Notes under the pieces: model-generated
What the model was told of the DNA's origin: nothing
Database searches by the model: none
What the model saw: only the letters and a program-made list of their open reading frames with translations
Translations under genes and position numbers: made by a program
NCBI RefSeq assembly: GCF_026672545.1
Contig: NZ_JAPPRJ010000008.1
Coordinates: forward strand, 248,001 to 312,000
Source: Rhizobium sp. SL86
GTDB lineage: Bacteria; Pseudomonadota; Alphaproteobacteria; Rhizobiales; Rhizobiaceae
Reading direction: 5' to 3'
DNA: 64,000 nucleotides
Shown here: one piece after another, positions 42,947-51,324 of the stretch
How positions within the stretch are numbered: the stretch's first letter is position 1
Layout of the letters: the number at the start of each line of letters is the position of its first letter

Positions 42947-43882
42947 TCACGCGACGCCGAGCGCTTCCGCCGAAATCCAGAAAACCGCATCCTGCGACTG
43001 CGCGGTCTCGATCCACGAGAATTCCAGCTGCGGGAATTCTTCTTCCAGGATTTCCCGGCCCGAGCCGATCTCGCACAACAGACCGCCGCCAGGATTCAGG
43101 AACCGCGGTGCGTCCGCCAGGATCCGGCGCACCAGATCCAGCCCGTCCTCGCCGCCGTCATGCGCCAGGCGCGGTTCGGCCTGGTATTCCGGCGGGTAAC
43201 CCTCGAGCGCGGCATGATCGACATAGGGCGGATTGGTGATGATGAGATCGTAGGTGCGGCCTTCGAGTGGGGCAAACAGATCGCCCTCCAGAAGCTCCAC
43301 CCGGTCTTCCACCTCGTGCGCTTCCACGTTGATGGCCGCGACGGCCAGCGCATCGGCCGAAAGATCCACCGCATCGACCCGGGCATTGGGGAAAAACTTT
43401 GCCGCCAGCACCGCGAGGCAACCGGAGCCGGTGCAGATATCGACCGCGCTTTCCACCAGCATCGGTTCCGGCAGGAAGGCGGAACCGCTTTCGTTCAGAT
43501 ATTCGGCAAACAGGATCTCGCCGATATGCGAGCGCGGCACGATGACCCGTTCGTCCACATGGAAGCGCACGCCCTGGATGTAGGAGCGGCCGGTGATGTA
43601 GGCCGACGGCTTGCGGCTCGTCACGCGCCTCTCGATCCGTTCGGCCAGCATGCGGCGTTCGTCGGGCAGGAGTTTTGCATCGAGGAAGGGATCGAGCACG
43701 TCGATCGGCAGTTCCAGCGAATCGAGGATCAGGAAAGCGGCGTCGTCGCTGGCCGTATCGGTGCCGTGGCCGTAACTCAGCTCGGCGGCGTTGAAGCGGG
43801 AAATCGCGTAACGCCAGTAATCGCGCACGGTGACCAGTTCCGCGATGACCACAGTCTGGTCGATGATCTCGTTCGGGTTCAT
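42947..43882 (-). CDS. prmB: ribosomal protein L3 N5-glutamine methyltransferase
   Basis: A 311-residue SAM-dependent methyltransferase. It has the PrmB/HemK N-terminal helical domain, ITGRSYIQGVRFHVDERVIVPRSHIGE, the SAM motif VDICTGSGCLAVLAAKFFP, and the substrate-binding NPPY in DLIITNPPYVDHAAL. It methylates the conserved Gln of ribosomal protein L3. PVR-type vs PrmC: the segment VIVPRSHIGE (rather than L.PRPETE) points to PrmB. It diverges from the pseudouridine synthase gene. Confidence 0.92.
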   Translation of the reverse strand: MNPNEIIDQTVVIAELVTVRDYWRYAISRFNAAELSYGHGTDTASDDAAFLILDSLELPIDVLDPFLDAKLLPDERRMLAERIERRVTSRKPSAYITGRSYIQGVRFHVDERVIVPRSHIGEILFAEYLNESGSAFLPEPMLVESAVDICTGSGCLAVLAAKFFPNARVDAVDLSADALAVAAINVEAHEVEDRVELLEGDLFAPLEGRTYDLIITNPPYVDHAALEGYPPEYQAEPRLAHDGGEDGLDLVRRILADAPRFLNPGGGLLCEIGSGREILEEEFPQLEFSWIETAQSQDAVFWISAEALGVA

Positions 43883-43963
43883 GGGCGCCTCTCTTCCAAA
43901 CCGTCGGGCTCTCCTTTATGGGCAAAGCATGGTTTGGGCAACGGGGTCGGAGCGGGGATCAGC

Positions 43964-44773
43964 ATGGTGAAGAACAGCCGCAACCGCCCGCCACCTAAAC
44001 CGGCCCGGACACCGGACACCTCCCGTGGCAGGCAGGCCTCGCCGCGACAGGCGGAGGCCGGCAAACGTGCCACCCTGCCGCGGGCGCTCTCCAAGCTCGG
44101 TTTCTGCTCGCGCGGCCAGGCGGAGGCGCTGATTGCCGAGGGCAGGGTGCGGATCGGCAGCCGTCTCGTGACCGATCCGGAAACCTGGGTGGATCTTGCG
44201 ACAGACGCGATCTTCGTCGACGGCAGGCGGGTCGCGGCGGAACAGCGGCTCTACCTGATGCTGAACAAACCGCGCGGGCTCGTCACCACACGGCACGACC
44301 CGCAAGGCCGCCCCACCGTCTTCGACTGCCTGAAGGAGATCAAGGCCACGCACCTTTCCGCCGTCGGCCGGCTGGACAAGGCGAGCGAAGGCCTGCTGCT
44401 CTTCACCAACGACACCGATTTCGCCAACCGCCTGATGGACCCTGAGACCCATGTGGCAAAAACCTATCACGTTCAGGTGGAAGGGTCGGTAAACCCGGAG
44501 ACGCTTTCCCGCCTTGCCGCCGGCGTGGAGCACAAGGGCGAATTTTTAAGTGCCGAGCGTGTGACCCTGATCCGCGAGGGCGAAAAGAACAGCTGGCTGG
44601 AATTCGTGCTGACCGAAGGCAAAAACCGCCAGATCCGCCGCATGCTGGAAGTGGAGGGCATCGAGGTTTTGCGCCTCATCCGCATCGCCATCGGCAGCCT
44701 GGAGCTGGGGACGCTGGAGAAGGGCGCGGTGCGGGAACTGACGGAGGCGGAGCTGCGGGGGCTTGGGGGGTAG
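43964..44773 (+). CDS. RsuA/RluB-family rRNA pseudouridine synthase
   Basis: A 269-residue enzyme. A basic, Pro-rich N-terminal tail (about 1-40) precedes an S4 RNA-binding domain (LPRALSKLGFCSRGQAEALIAEGRVRIGS). The catalytic domain has SAVGRLDKASEGLLLFTNDTDFANRLM with the nucleophilic Asp in GRLD, and the C-terminal signature EGKNRQIRRMLEVEGIEVLRLIR. It isomerises a uridine in rRNA; which site (RluB, RluE, RluF or RsuA type) is not clear. ATG 43964 has GGGGA upstream. An AT-richer island starts after its stop. Confidence 0.92.
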   Translation: MVKNSRNRPPPKPARTPDTSRGRQASPRQAEAGKRATLPRALSKLGFCSRGQAEALIAEGRVRIGSRLVTDPETWVDLATDAIFVDGRRVAAEQRLYLMLNKPRGLVTTRHDPQGRPTVFDCLKEIKATHLSAVGRLDKASEGLLLFTNDTDFANRLMDPETHVAKTYHVQVEGSVNPETLSRLAAGVEHKGEFLSAERVTLIREGEKNSWLEFVLTEGKNRQIRRMLEVEGIEVLRLIRIAIGSLELGTLEKGAVRELTEAELRGLGG

Positions 44774-44986
44774 GGCTTTGCATGAATTAACCTTGCAATT
44801 CTGGAATGTCGATCCGCAATTGCGAGGATGATGCCGCTACGAAGACCGTCTGAGTTCGTCGATGAGGCGGAAGCGGCAGAGCTTTTCCTTTTGGTGGACC
44901 TGAGGCCATTTCTCAAGTCGTTGCAATCAATGATCGTAAGAGTCAAAATTACATGATAGCTCATTTCTGTTCCGTTAGAGGGTTTG

Positions 44987-45958
44987 ATGATGCTTCTTGT
45001 GCTCGCTCACATCTTTCTCGCTCTAGTGTTATTTCGCTTGGTGAATTGGCTCGGTGAGCATGCAACTGATTTTGGTTACGCAAGCACCACATTGTTCGAG
45101 GAGCCGACAGAGTCTCTTGCGCTCAATTTCTTGATACGTGCTCTAGCTCCATCGGTGTACCTGGTTGCTTTGGGCGCAAGCGCCGTTGCGTCAGGATTTC
45201 CTGAGCTTCGTATCGGAGTGTATTGGATTGCAATCTATTATTATTGTATCCGAGGGGCTTACATATTTGCTGTTAATATGCAGCTCCTCGTAAATTGGTA
45301 CCGCTTTTTTCGTCACACAGTTGTTGGCCTTCTAGCTGCGTGGCTAGCCTATGAAGCGCTAATCCTGCCAAATCGTTCGCTATTGCCCGACCTAGATGCA
45401 GCTGGCAACGAACTGTGGCTAGCGATAATTGCGTTCCTCTATGCTGCTTCCAATAGAGTTACGGTGTCAGATGGTGGTGGTGCTCGTAGACGTAATGCGT
45501 TTGTGAAAGCCAGCTTCGATCGCGCTAAGAAGTCCTTCGGAGAATTGATCGATGGGCAGATAGCAGACGAACGGGTGAAGCTAATGGCATACTCAATTCT
45601 AGTTTACGAAGATTACTGTCGTCCGCCGACGGTGCGACTGCTGGAGCGTTTGATCTTTTGGAGAGAGCAAGTGACAACCGGTGTGATGCAGGTATCGTCT
45701 CGCGCTCGTCTCACTGATGCAGAGAGCGTTCAGCTTGGTGTCAAGAAACTGAGTGAGTCTTGGCTCCACCACTCTGAAAAGGAGCCGTATCTCCGCGTCA
45801 AGGAGACTATCGCTGACTACAATCGAGATGACGAGTACGTTTGGAAAGTGCTCGATGTGATGGAACTTGTTGCCAAGAGAGCGGCGCCAGAGTTTTGGGC
45901 CGTCTACAACGGACTCTACGAAGACAATACTACCGTTGATGGAGGCGCATCTGAATAA
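44987..45958 (+). CDS. unknown multi-spanning membrane protein in an AT-rich island
   Basis: A 323-residue protein that I cannot assign to a family. The first half has about five hydrophobic helices (near 2-18, 48-65, 73-93, 106-125 and 140-156). The second half is soluble and charged, beginning GGGARRRNAFVKASFDRAKKSFGELIDGQ, with helical Glu/Arg-rich stretches and a tail rich in acidic residues. Base composition and codon use are clearly AT-richer than the flanking genes, suggesting transfer. GAGGG precedes ATG 44987. A second ORF with one membrane helix overlaps its 3' end by 20 bases, as in coupled two-gene modules. Confidence 0.72.
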   Translation: MMLLVLAHIFLALVLFRLVNWLGEHATDFGYASTTLFEEPTESLALNFLIRALAPSVYLVALGASAVASGFPELRIGVYWIAIYYYCIRGAYIFAVNMQLLVNWYRFFRHTVVGLLAAWLAYEALILPNRSLLPDLDAAGNELWLAIIAFLYAASNRVTVSDGGGARRRNAFVKASFDRAKKSFGELIDGQIADERVKLMAYSILVYEDYCRPPTVRLLERLIFWREQVTTGVMQVSSRARLTDAESVQLGVKKLSESWLHHSEKEPYLRVKETIADYNRDDEYVWKVLDVMELVAKRAAPEFWAVYNGLYEDNTTVDGGASE

Positions 45959-46063
45959 GCGCCGCTCTATAGTCTATGTAGCAGTCATCATGCTCGGGCT
46001 TGTGCCGACATATATCGTGATATCCGCAATCTCGACCCCACCGTCTTCCGCCGACGGCAGTAG

Positions 46064-46087
46064 ATCCTCGGGACTGCGCCCGAGGAT
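46064..46087. repeat. short palindromic element (ATCCTCGGG / CCCGAGGAT)
   Basis: A perfect 9-bp inverted repeat around ACTGCG, flanked by TAG and GACGG. I recall similar dispersed palindromes with ATCCTCGGG...CCCGAGGAT cores as common intergenic repeats in Rhizobiaceae and related alphaproteobacteria. It sits at the edge of the AT-rich island. Confidence 0.65.
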
Positions 46088-46113
46088 GACGGCGGTGGCC
46101 CTTGTGGCCAAAG

Positions 46114-46142
46114 AAAAACCCCGCCAGATCGCTCCGGCGGGG
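46114..46142 (-). terminator. terminator of the polyamine synthesis genes
   Basis: On the minus strand CCCCGCC pairs with GGCGGGG and is followed by TTTTTC. It lies 38 bases after the stop of the carboxynorspermidine synthase gene. Confidence 0.82.
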
Positions 46143-46179
46143 TCCGATTTCCTCAATCCTCAAGCGCTGACCCGCGCTC

Positions 46180-47418
46180 TCAGAACTCCACAGCCCGATC
46201 ACCATCCTCGTCTTGGATGCGGGTCGGCAGGCCGATCTTGTTCAGCAGGTTGATGAAGGGCTTCGGCGGCAGTTCTTCGACGTTCGCCATCTTCTTCACG
46301 TCCCATTCGCCGGTGGCGACCAGCATGGCGGCTGCGACCGGGGGGACGCCGGCGGTGTAGGAGATGCCCTGGCTGCCCACTTCGTTATAGGCTTCCTTGT
46401 GGTCGGCGACGTTATACAGGAAGACGGTCTTTTCCTTGCCGTCCTTAAGACCCTTCACATAGTCGCCGATGCAGGTCTTGCCTTCGTAATTGGGGGCAAG
46501 CGAGGCCGGGTCGGGCAGGCAGGCTTTTACCACCTTCAGCGGCACGACTTCGGAACCGTCGGCGAGCTTGACCGGCTGTTCGGACAGAAGGCCGATCGAC
46601 TTCAGGACGGTGAAGACGTTGATGTAGTGATCGCCAAAACCCATCCAGAAGCGCACGTCGGCGCCTTCCATGTTCTTGGCCAGCGAATGCACTTCGTCAT
46701 GGCCGCAGAGATAGGCGCGACGGGTGCCGACGACCGGCAGGTCGTAATCCTTGCCGATCTCGAACATCTTGTTGACCTTCCATTCGCCGCCCTGCCAGGA
46801 ATAGACGACGCCGGTGAACTCGCGAAAATTGATTTCCGGGTCGAAGTTGGTGGCGAAGTATTTGCCGTGGCTGCCGGCATTGATGTCGACGATATCGACA
46901 TCGGTCACCTTGTCGAGATATTCGTCCTTGGCAAGCCGTGCATAGGCGTTGACCACGCCCGGGTCGAAACCGGCGCCGAGGATGGCGGTAATGCCCTTGT
47001 TCGCGCATTCTTCGGCGCGCTTCCACTCGTAGTTTCCGTACCACGGCGGCGTTTCGCAGATCTTGTTCGGCTCTTCGTGGATCGCCGTGTCGATATAGGC
47101 CACACCCGTATCCATGCAGGCGCGTAAGACCGACATGTTGAGGAAGGCCGTGCCGACGTTGATGACGATCTCAGTGCCAAGCGTCTTGATCAGCGCCTTG
47201 GTGGCCTCAATGTCGAGCGCGTCGAGCGCATGGGCTTCGAGAACGCCCGGCTGCTTCATCGCCTTCTTTTCGTGGACCGAGGCAATGATGGCGTCGCACT
47301 TGGCCTTGGTGCGCGAGGCAATGTGGATATCGCCCAGCACGTCGTTGTTTTGCGCACATTTGTGCGCCACGACCTGTGCCACGCCGCCCGCGCCGATGAT
47401 GAGCACGTTCTTTTTCAT
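46180..47418 (-). CDS. carboxynorspermidine synthase (saccharopine dehydrogenase family)
   Basis: A 412-residue NAD(P)-dependent enzyme with a Rossmann start, KKNVLIIGAGGVAQVVAHKCAQ, followed by SRTKAKCDAI, GTAFLNMSVLRACMDTGVAYIDTAIHE and ILGAGFDPGVVNAYARLA. In the alternative spermidine pathway it condenses aspartate semialdehyde with a diamine to give carboxyspermidine or carboxynorspermidine. The decarboxylase gene lies 52 bases upstream on the same strand, which supports this over lysine catabolism. The start at 47418 gives the Rossmann motif directly; a longer reading to 47442 is possible. Confidence 0.9.
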   Translation of the reverse strand: MKKNVLIIGAGGVAQVVAHKCAQNNDVLGDIHIASRTKAKCDAIIASVHEKKAMKQPGVLEAHALDALDIEATKALIKTLGTEIVINVGTAFLNMSVLRACMDTGVAYIDTAIHEEPNKICETPPWYGNYEWKRAEECANKGITAILGAGFDPGVVNAYARLAKDEYLDKVTDVDIVDINAGSHGKYFATNFDPEINFREFTGVVYSWQGGEWKVNKMFEIGKDYDLPVVGTRRAYLCGHDEVHSLAKNMEGADVRFWMGFGDHYINVFTVLKSIGLLSEQPVKLADGSEVVPLKVVKACLPDPASLAPNYEGKTCIGDYVKGLKDGKEKTVFLYNVADHKEAYNEVGSQGISYTAGVPPVAAAMLVATGEWDVKKMANVEELPPKPFINLLNKIGLPTRIQDEDGDRAVEF

Positions 47419-47470
47419 GATGGGGACCAACTCCTTGTCCAATCGTCAGAAACCTTGACCCTGAGGAATT

Positions 47471-48568
47471 TCAGGACAGGCTTTGTTCGTAGTCCGCGTA
47501 AGAAAATTCACGGACCGTCCTGAGGCTGCCATCCAGTTCGCGGATGGCGATTGCCGGCATTTTCACGCCGTTAAACCAGTTTTTCTTGACCATCGTGTAA
47601 CCTGCGGCGTCCTGGATGGAGATCCGGTCGCCCACATTCAGCTCGTTCGGAAAATCGAACTCGCCAAAAATGTCGCCGGCCAGGCAGGACTTGCCGCAGA
47701 CCATGTAACGATGTGGTCCCTGGTTGGGGGGAACCTTTGCGCTTTCACGGTAGATCAGAAGATCCAGCATGTGCGCTTCGATGGATGAATCCACCACGAC
47801 AAGGTTCTTGCCGTTGTAGAGCTTGTCGAGCACGGTGACTTCCAGCGTCGTCGATTTGGTGATCGAAGCCTCGCCGGGCTCCAGGTAGACCTGCACTCCG
47901 AACTCGCCGGCAAACCGCTTCAAGCGTTCGGCGAATTTTTCGAGCGGATAGTGTTCGCCGGTGAAATGGATGCCGCCGCCGAGGCTCACCCATTCCGCCT
48001 TTTTCAGAAGCGGCGCGAATTTTTCCTCGATCTGGCCGAGCATGGTGTCGAACAGGTCGAAATTGCCGTTTTCGCAATTGTTGTGGATCATGAAACCGGA
48101 GATCAGATCCATCACCGGCTCGACCTGTTTGACGTCCCATTCGCCAAGCCGCGAGAAGGGGCGGGCGGGGTCGGCGAGGTCGAAGGAGGAGGAGGAGACG
48201 CCGGGGTTCAGTCGCAGGCCGCGAATGATGCCGGCCGATTGTTGTTCAAAGCGTTGCAGCTGGCCGATCGAGTTGAAGATGATCTTGTCGGCATGGGACA
48301 CCACCTCGTCGATCTCGTAATCGGCATAAGCGACCGAATAGGCATGGGTTTCCTTGCCGAACCGCTCGTGGCCGAGGCGCACTTCGTTCAGCGAGGACGA
48401 GGTCGTGCCGTCCATGTAGTCGCGCATGAAATCGAACACGCCCCAGGTGGCAAAACATTTCAGCGCCAGAAGCGCCTTGGCGCCGGAGTGTTCGCGCAGC
48501 CACGCGATCTTCTCCATGTTGGCAAGGAGCTTCGACTTGTCGATGAGGTAATAGGGAGTCTGGATCAA
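47471..48568 (-). CDS. nspC: carboxynorspermidine/carboxyspermidine decarboxylase
   Basis: A 365-residue PLP enzyme of the fold type III decarboxylases. ALLALKCFATWGVFDFM carries the PLP lysine, and HNNCENGNFDLF, VSLGGGIHFTG, LEPGEAS and GKSCLAGDIFGEF (with the catalytic Cys) are family motifs. It decarboxylates the product of the adjacent dehydrogenase to spermidine or norspermidine. The best start is TTG 48568 (MIQTPYYLIDK), with AAGGA eight bases before it; the frame is open further upstream, but that sequence is not protein-like. Confidence 0.9.
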   Translation of the reverse strand: MIQTPYYLIDKSKLLANMEKIAWLREHSGAKALLALKCFATWGVFDFMRDYMDGTTSSSLNEVRLGHERFGKETHAYSVAYADYEIDEVVSHADKIIFNSIGQLQRFEQQSAGIIRGLRLNPGVSSSSFDLADPARPFSRLGEWDVKQVEPVMDLISGFMIHNNCENGNFDLFDTMLGQIEEKFAPLLKKAEWVSLGGGIHFTGEHYPLEKFAERLKRFAGEFGVQVYLEPGEASITKSTTLEVTVLDKLYNGKNLVVVDSSIEAHMLDLLIYRESAKVPPNQGPHRYMVCGKSCLAGDIFGEFDFPNELNVGDRISIQDAAGYTMVKKNWFNGVKMPAIAIRELDGSLRTVREFSYADYEQSLS

Positions 48569-48913
48569 GGCTTTATCCTTCGTGAACCCAGCCGTTTCCG
48601 GCGGAAGTGAACGGGACGCCCCGAATGCGTCGGAGGGGGTCCTATGCAAAAGGGGGGCGCAAAGCAAGAGGCAAAGCGGCTCAAACGCCGTGAACGGCTG
48701 TTCAAGGTAAATCTTCCGGCATCTCGGCTGGCAAACATTGGGCCGATGCCAGCGCAAGGCCTTCGAAATCAGGGTGAGCAGCGAGATTGTGGGTGACTAG
48801 GGCAGGGGAGGTGCCGGGTGCTTAACTGCGCCAGCAAACCGGTTTGGCCTTCTTTGGAATTCCGTAATGCGTCTTGGTTATTCCTGAAGCGCCACCCTTG
48901 CTTGGAACTATTC
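48569..48913. other. intergenic region between nspC and the cyclase remnant
   Basis: Nothing gene-like is supported. The part next to 48569 should contain the nspC promoter on the minus strand. A strong run of G near 48630-48660 is the only visible feature. Confidence 0.45.
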
Positions 48914-49211
48914 ATGCATCTCGACCTTGCCACCGTCCTTGTCCTGCATCCCGCGGCTCTTGTTGTCGGTGCGCTCTGCTTCCTCTCCTTGCGCTGGCGG
49001 GCACCGCAGATGACGGGGCTTGGGGTTACCCGTTACCGTCAGCATCGGGGTTGCGGTTGCAAGGGAGCCCGAACCTCTGGCGAGCTTGATCGGTCGCGCG
49101 GATGATGCGCTCTATGCTGCCAAGCGGGCCGGGCGCAATCGTGTGGTTAGCGGTCCGCCGGAGCGCGCGCCCGAAGAGCCCGGTACCGCCACCGTGGCCG
49201 CCGCCGAATAA
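48914..49211 (+). pseudogene. internally deleted diguanylate cyclase remnant
   Basis: ATG 48914 opens MHLDLATVLVLHPAALVVGA plus LCFLSLRWR, a hydrophobic start like many membrane GGDEF proteins. About 100 bases later, in another frame, comes a GGDEF-domain C-terminus: LPVTVSIGVAVAREPEPLAS, then LIGRADDALYAAKRAGRNRVV, ending at 49211. The middle, including the GGDEF motif itself, is absent. The most economical reading is a large internal deletion that also shifted frame, leaving both ends of one cyclase gene. No c-di-GMP synthesis is possible from it. Confidence 0.7.
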
Positions 49212-49253
49212 CACCTCTTGCGCTCTCTTCTCTCTCGCGTTATCTCTCGATCC

Positions 49254-49379
49254 ATGAAGATTTCGGGCGACACCATTTCTGCTTCATACGCTGCGGGCCA
49301 TGTGGCTTTCCGCACGTCTTCGTTCGCCCTAAACTCGCTTCTTCTCCTCGGCCTTATCCGCGGTTGCCGGGTCCGTTGA
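49254..49379 (+). CDS. candidate leucine-rich leader peptide before leuA (41 aa)
   Basis: A 41-codon ORF about 160 bases before leuA, with six Leu codons in a cluster near its end (ALNSLLLLGLIRG, codons 25-37) using CTA, CTT and CTC. Such clusters mark leader peptides that sense leucyl-tRNA charging. Its 3' end overlaps two mutually exclusive hairpins (49366-49423). The ribosome binding site is weak, which lowers confidence; a GTG start at codon 17 is an alternative. Confidence 0.55.
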   Translation: MKISGDTISASYAAGHVAFRTSSFALNSLLLLGLIRGCRVR

Positions 49380-49423
49380 GGAGCGCCCGGCGGCCGATCA
49401 GAGCCTGCCGGCGTCAGCTCCTC
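49366..49423 (+). promoter_or_regulatory. candidate leuA attenuator with alternative pairings
   Basis: GCCGGG (49366-49371, inside the leader ORF) pairs with CCCGGC (49386-49391). That second arm can instead pair with GCCGG at 49407-49411, inside a larger hairpin closed by GAGGAGC (49378-49384) and GCTCCTC (49417-49423). The two states exclude each other, as in attenuators. A U-rich tail is lacking, so the mode of termination is unclear. Confidence 0.45.
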
Positions 49424-49539
49424 GCACACAATCCCCGTTTGAAGACCAAAAGCCTCATCTGAGGCCTTGATCCACCGTCACGGCGCTGTCACAGGCTTGA
49501 GCCACAAGCGCCGACGCTGGACGCGAAGGAGAAGAGATT

Positions 49540-51264
49540 ATGGACGCCAACAATTCCGCTGCCGCAAACACCGCTTCCGGCAAAAAGGGCATGCCCGACG
49601 CATCCCGCAAATATCGTCCTTACCCCACCATCAACATTCCGGACCGCACCTGGCCGTCGAAGGTGATCGACAAGGCGCCGATCTGGTGTTCGGTCGACTT
49701 GCGCGATGGCAACCAGTCGCTGGTCAACCCGATGGGCCATGACCGCAAGGCGCGCATGTTCAAGCTGTTGCTCGACATGGGTTTCAAGGAAATCGAGATC
49801 GGTTTCCCGTCCGCCTCGCAGACCGATTTCGATTTTGCCCGCTGGTGCGTGGAAGAGGGCGGCGTGCCGGCGGATGTTTCCCTGCAGGTGCTGGTGCAGT
49901 GCCGTCCCGAGCTGATCACCCGCACGTTTGAATCGCTGCAAGGCGCACACAAGCCGATCATCCACTTCTACAATTCGACCTCCGAACTGCAGCGCCGCGT
50001 CGTATTTGCCAAGGATGTGCCGGGCATCAAACAGATCGCCGTCGATGCGGCGAAGATGATCATGGACATGTCGCAGAAGGCCGGTGGCGGTTACCGTTTC
50101 GAATATTCGCCGGAAAGTTTTACCGGCACCGAGCTGGAGGTGGCGCTGGAGATCTGCAACGCGGTGATTGCGGAAGTGAAGCCGACGGCCGACAACAAGC
50201 TGATCCTCAATTTGCCGTCCACCGTCGAAATGGCAACGCCGAACATCTATGCCGACCAGATCGAGTGGATGTGCCGCAATATCGACAACCGCGAAAACGT
50301 CATCATCTCCCTGCATCCGCACAATGACCGGGGCACCGGGATCGCTGCCACCGAGCTCGGGCTGATGGCCGGCGCCGACCGCGTCGAAGGCACGTTGTTC
50401 GGCAATGGCGAGCGCACCGGCAATGTCGATGTCGTCACGCTGGCCCTCAACATGTTCACGCAAGGCGTTGATCCGGAACTGGATTGCACTGATATCGAGC
50501 GCATCAAGGCCGTCTACGAATATTCCAACGAGATGACGATCCCCGAGCGTCATCCTTATGTCGGCGAGCTCGTCTATACGGCGTTTTCCGGTTCGCACCA
50601 GGATGCCATCAACAAGGGCATGAAGGCGATCAAGCAGGCCAACTCCCCGGTCTGGGAAGTGCCGTATCTGCCGATCGACCCGCAGGATGTCGGCCGCACC
50701 TACGAGGCGATCATCCGCATCAACTCGCAGTCGGGCAAGGGCGGCATCGCCTATATCCTGCAGCAGGATCACGGCATCAACCTGCCGCGCAACCTGCAGG
50801 TGGAATTCCGCGAGGATATCCAGCGCATCACCGACGAGGAGGGCAAGGAGCTTCCGTCGAAGCGCATCTATGAGCGGTTCATCGAGCGGTATGTCGAGCA
50901 ACCGGAAGGCCGGATCAAGTTTGTCGATCACCACACCTATCCGGCCGGCACCGACCAGAAGGGCATCCGCGTGGTTGCCGCCGAAATCACCGACAAGGGC
51001 GAAACGAAGCGCATCGAAGGCAAGGGGACCGGCCCGATCGACGGCTTCATCAATGCGCTGTCGATCTATCTCGGCACGGAACTCTCGGTCGCCGATTATT
51101 CGGAGCATTCGCTGCAGCATGGCTCGAATGCCTCGGCTATCGCCTATGTCGAGGTCGAGCATGCCGGCGGAAAGCTGTTCGGCGTCGGCATCAACAAGAA
51201 CATCGTCGCCGCCTCGCTGGAGGCCATCGTCTCGGCGGCAAATCAGGTGATTGCGGGCAAATAA
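49540..51264 (+). CDS. leuA: 2-isopropylmalate synthase
   Basis: A 574-residue enzyme that condenses acetyl-CoA with 2-oxoisovalerate, the first committed step to leucine. The N-terminal part has PIWCSVDLRDGNQSL (catalytic Arg and metal Asp). SLHPHNDRGTGIAATELGLMAGADRVEGTLFGNGERTGNVD provides the other metal histidines. The C-terminal regulatory domain (from about 440) binds leucine for feedback inhibition. It is the long alpha-IPMS type (LeuA2-like), as in Actinobacteria and many alphaproteobacteria. A candidate leucine-rich leader peptide and attenuator precede it, and a terminator follows. Confidence 0.96.
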   Translation: MDANNSAAANTASGKKGMPDASRKYRPYPTINIPDRTWPSKVIDKAPIWCSVDLRDGNQSLVNPMGHDRKARMFKLLLDMGFKEIEIGFPSASQTDFDFARWCVEEGGVPADVSLQVLVQCRPELITRTFESLQGAHKPIIHFYNSTSELQRRVVFAKDVPGIKQIAVDAAKMIMDMSQKAGGGYRFEYSPESFTGTELEVALEICNAVIAEVKPTADNKLILNLPSTVEMATPNIYADQIEWMCRNIDNRENVIISLHPHNDRGTGIAATELGLMAGADRVEGTLFGNGERTGNVDVVTLALNMFTQGVDPELDCTDIERIKAVYEYSNEMTIPERHPYVGELVYTAFSGSHQDAINKGMKAIKQANSPVWEVPYLPIDPQDVGRTYEAIIRINSQSGKGGIAYILQQDHGINLPRNLQVEFREDIQRITDEEGKELPSKRIYERFIERYVEQPEGRIKFVDHHTYPAGTDQKGIRVVAAEITDKGETKRIEGKGTGPIDGFINALSIYLGTELSVADYSEHSLQHGSNASAIAYVEVEHAGGKLFGVGINKNIVAASLEAIVSAANQVIAGK

Positions 51265-51287
51265 TCCGCCTTACGGTGAAATGAATG

Positions 51288-51319
51288 AACGCCCGGTGTC
51301 CGAAGCGCCGGGCGTTTTT
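51288..51319 (+). terminator. terminator of leuA
   Basis: ACGCCCGG pairs with CCGGGCGT, followed by TTTTTC. It sits 24 bases after the leuA stop and before the convergent MocR gene. Confidence 0.85.
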
Positions 51320-51324
51320 CGTTC

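Larger units (their letters stand above)
45939..46253 (+). pseudogene. one-TM ORF overlapping the membrane protein gene, probably truncated
   Basis: ATG 45939 overlaps the preceding gene by 20 bases. The first 35 residues, MEAHLNKRRSIVYVAVIMLG then LVPTYIVISAIS, look like a real basic N-terminus with one membrane helix. After about residue 38 the reading runs through a dispersed palindrome (46064-46087), then through the terminator of the gene on the other strand (46114-46142), and into that gene's 3' end. The original protein is therefore probably cut short by the island's boundary. Function unknown. Confidence 0.4.
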
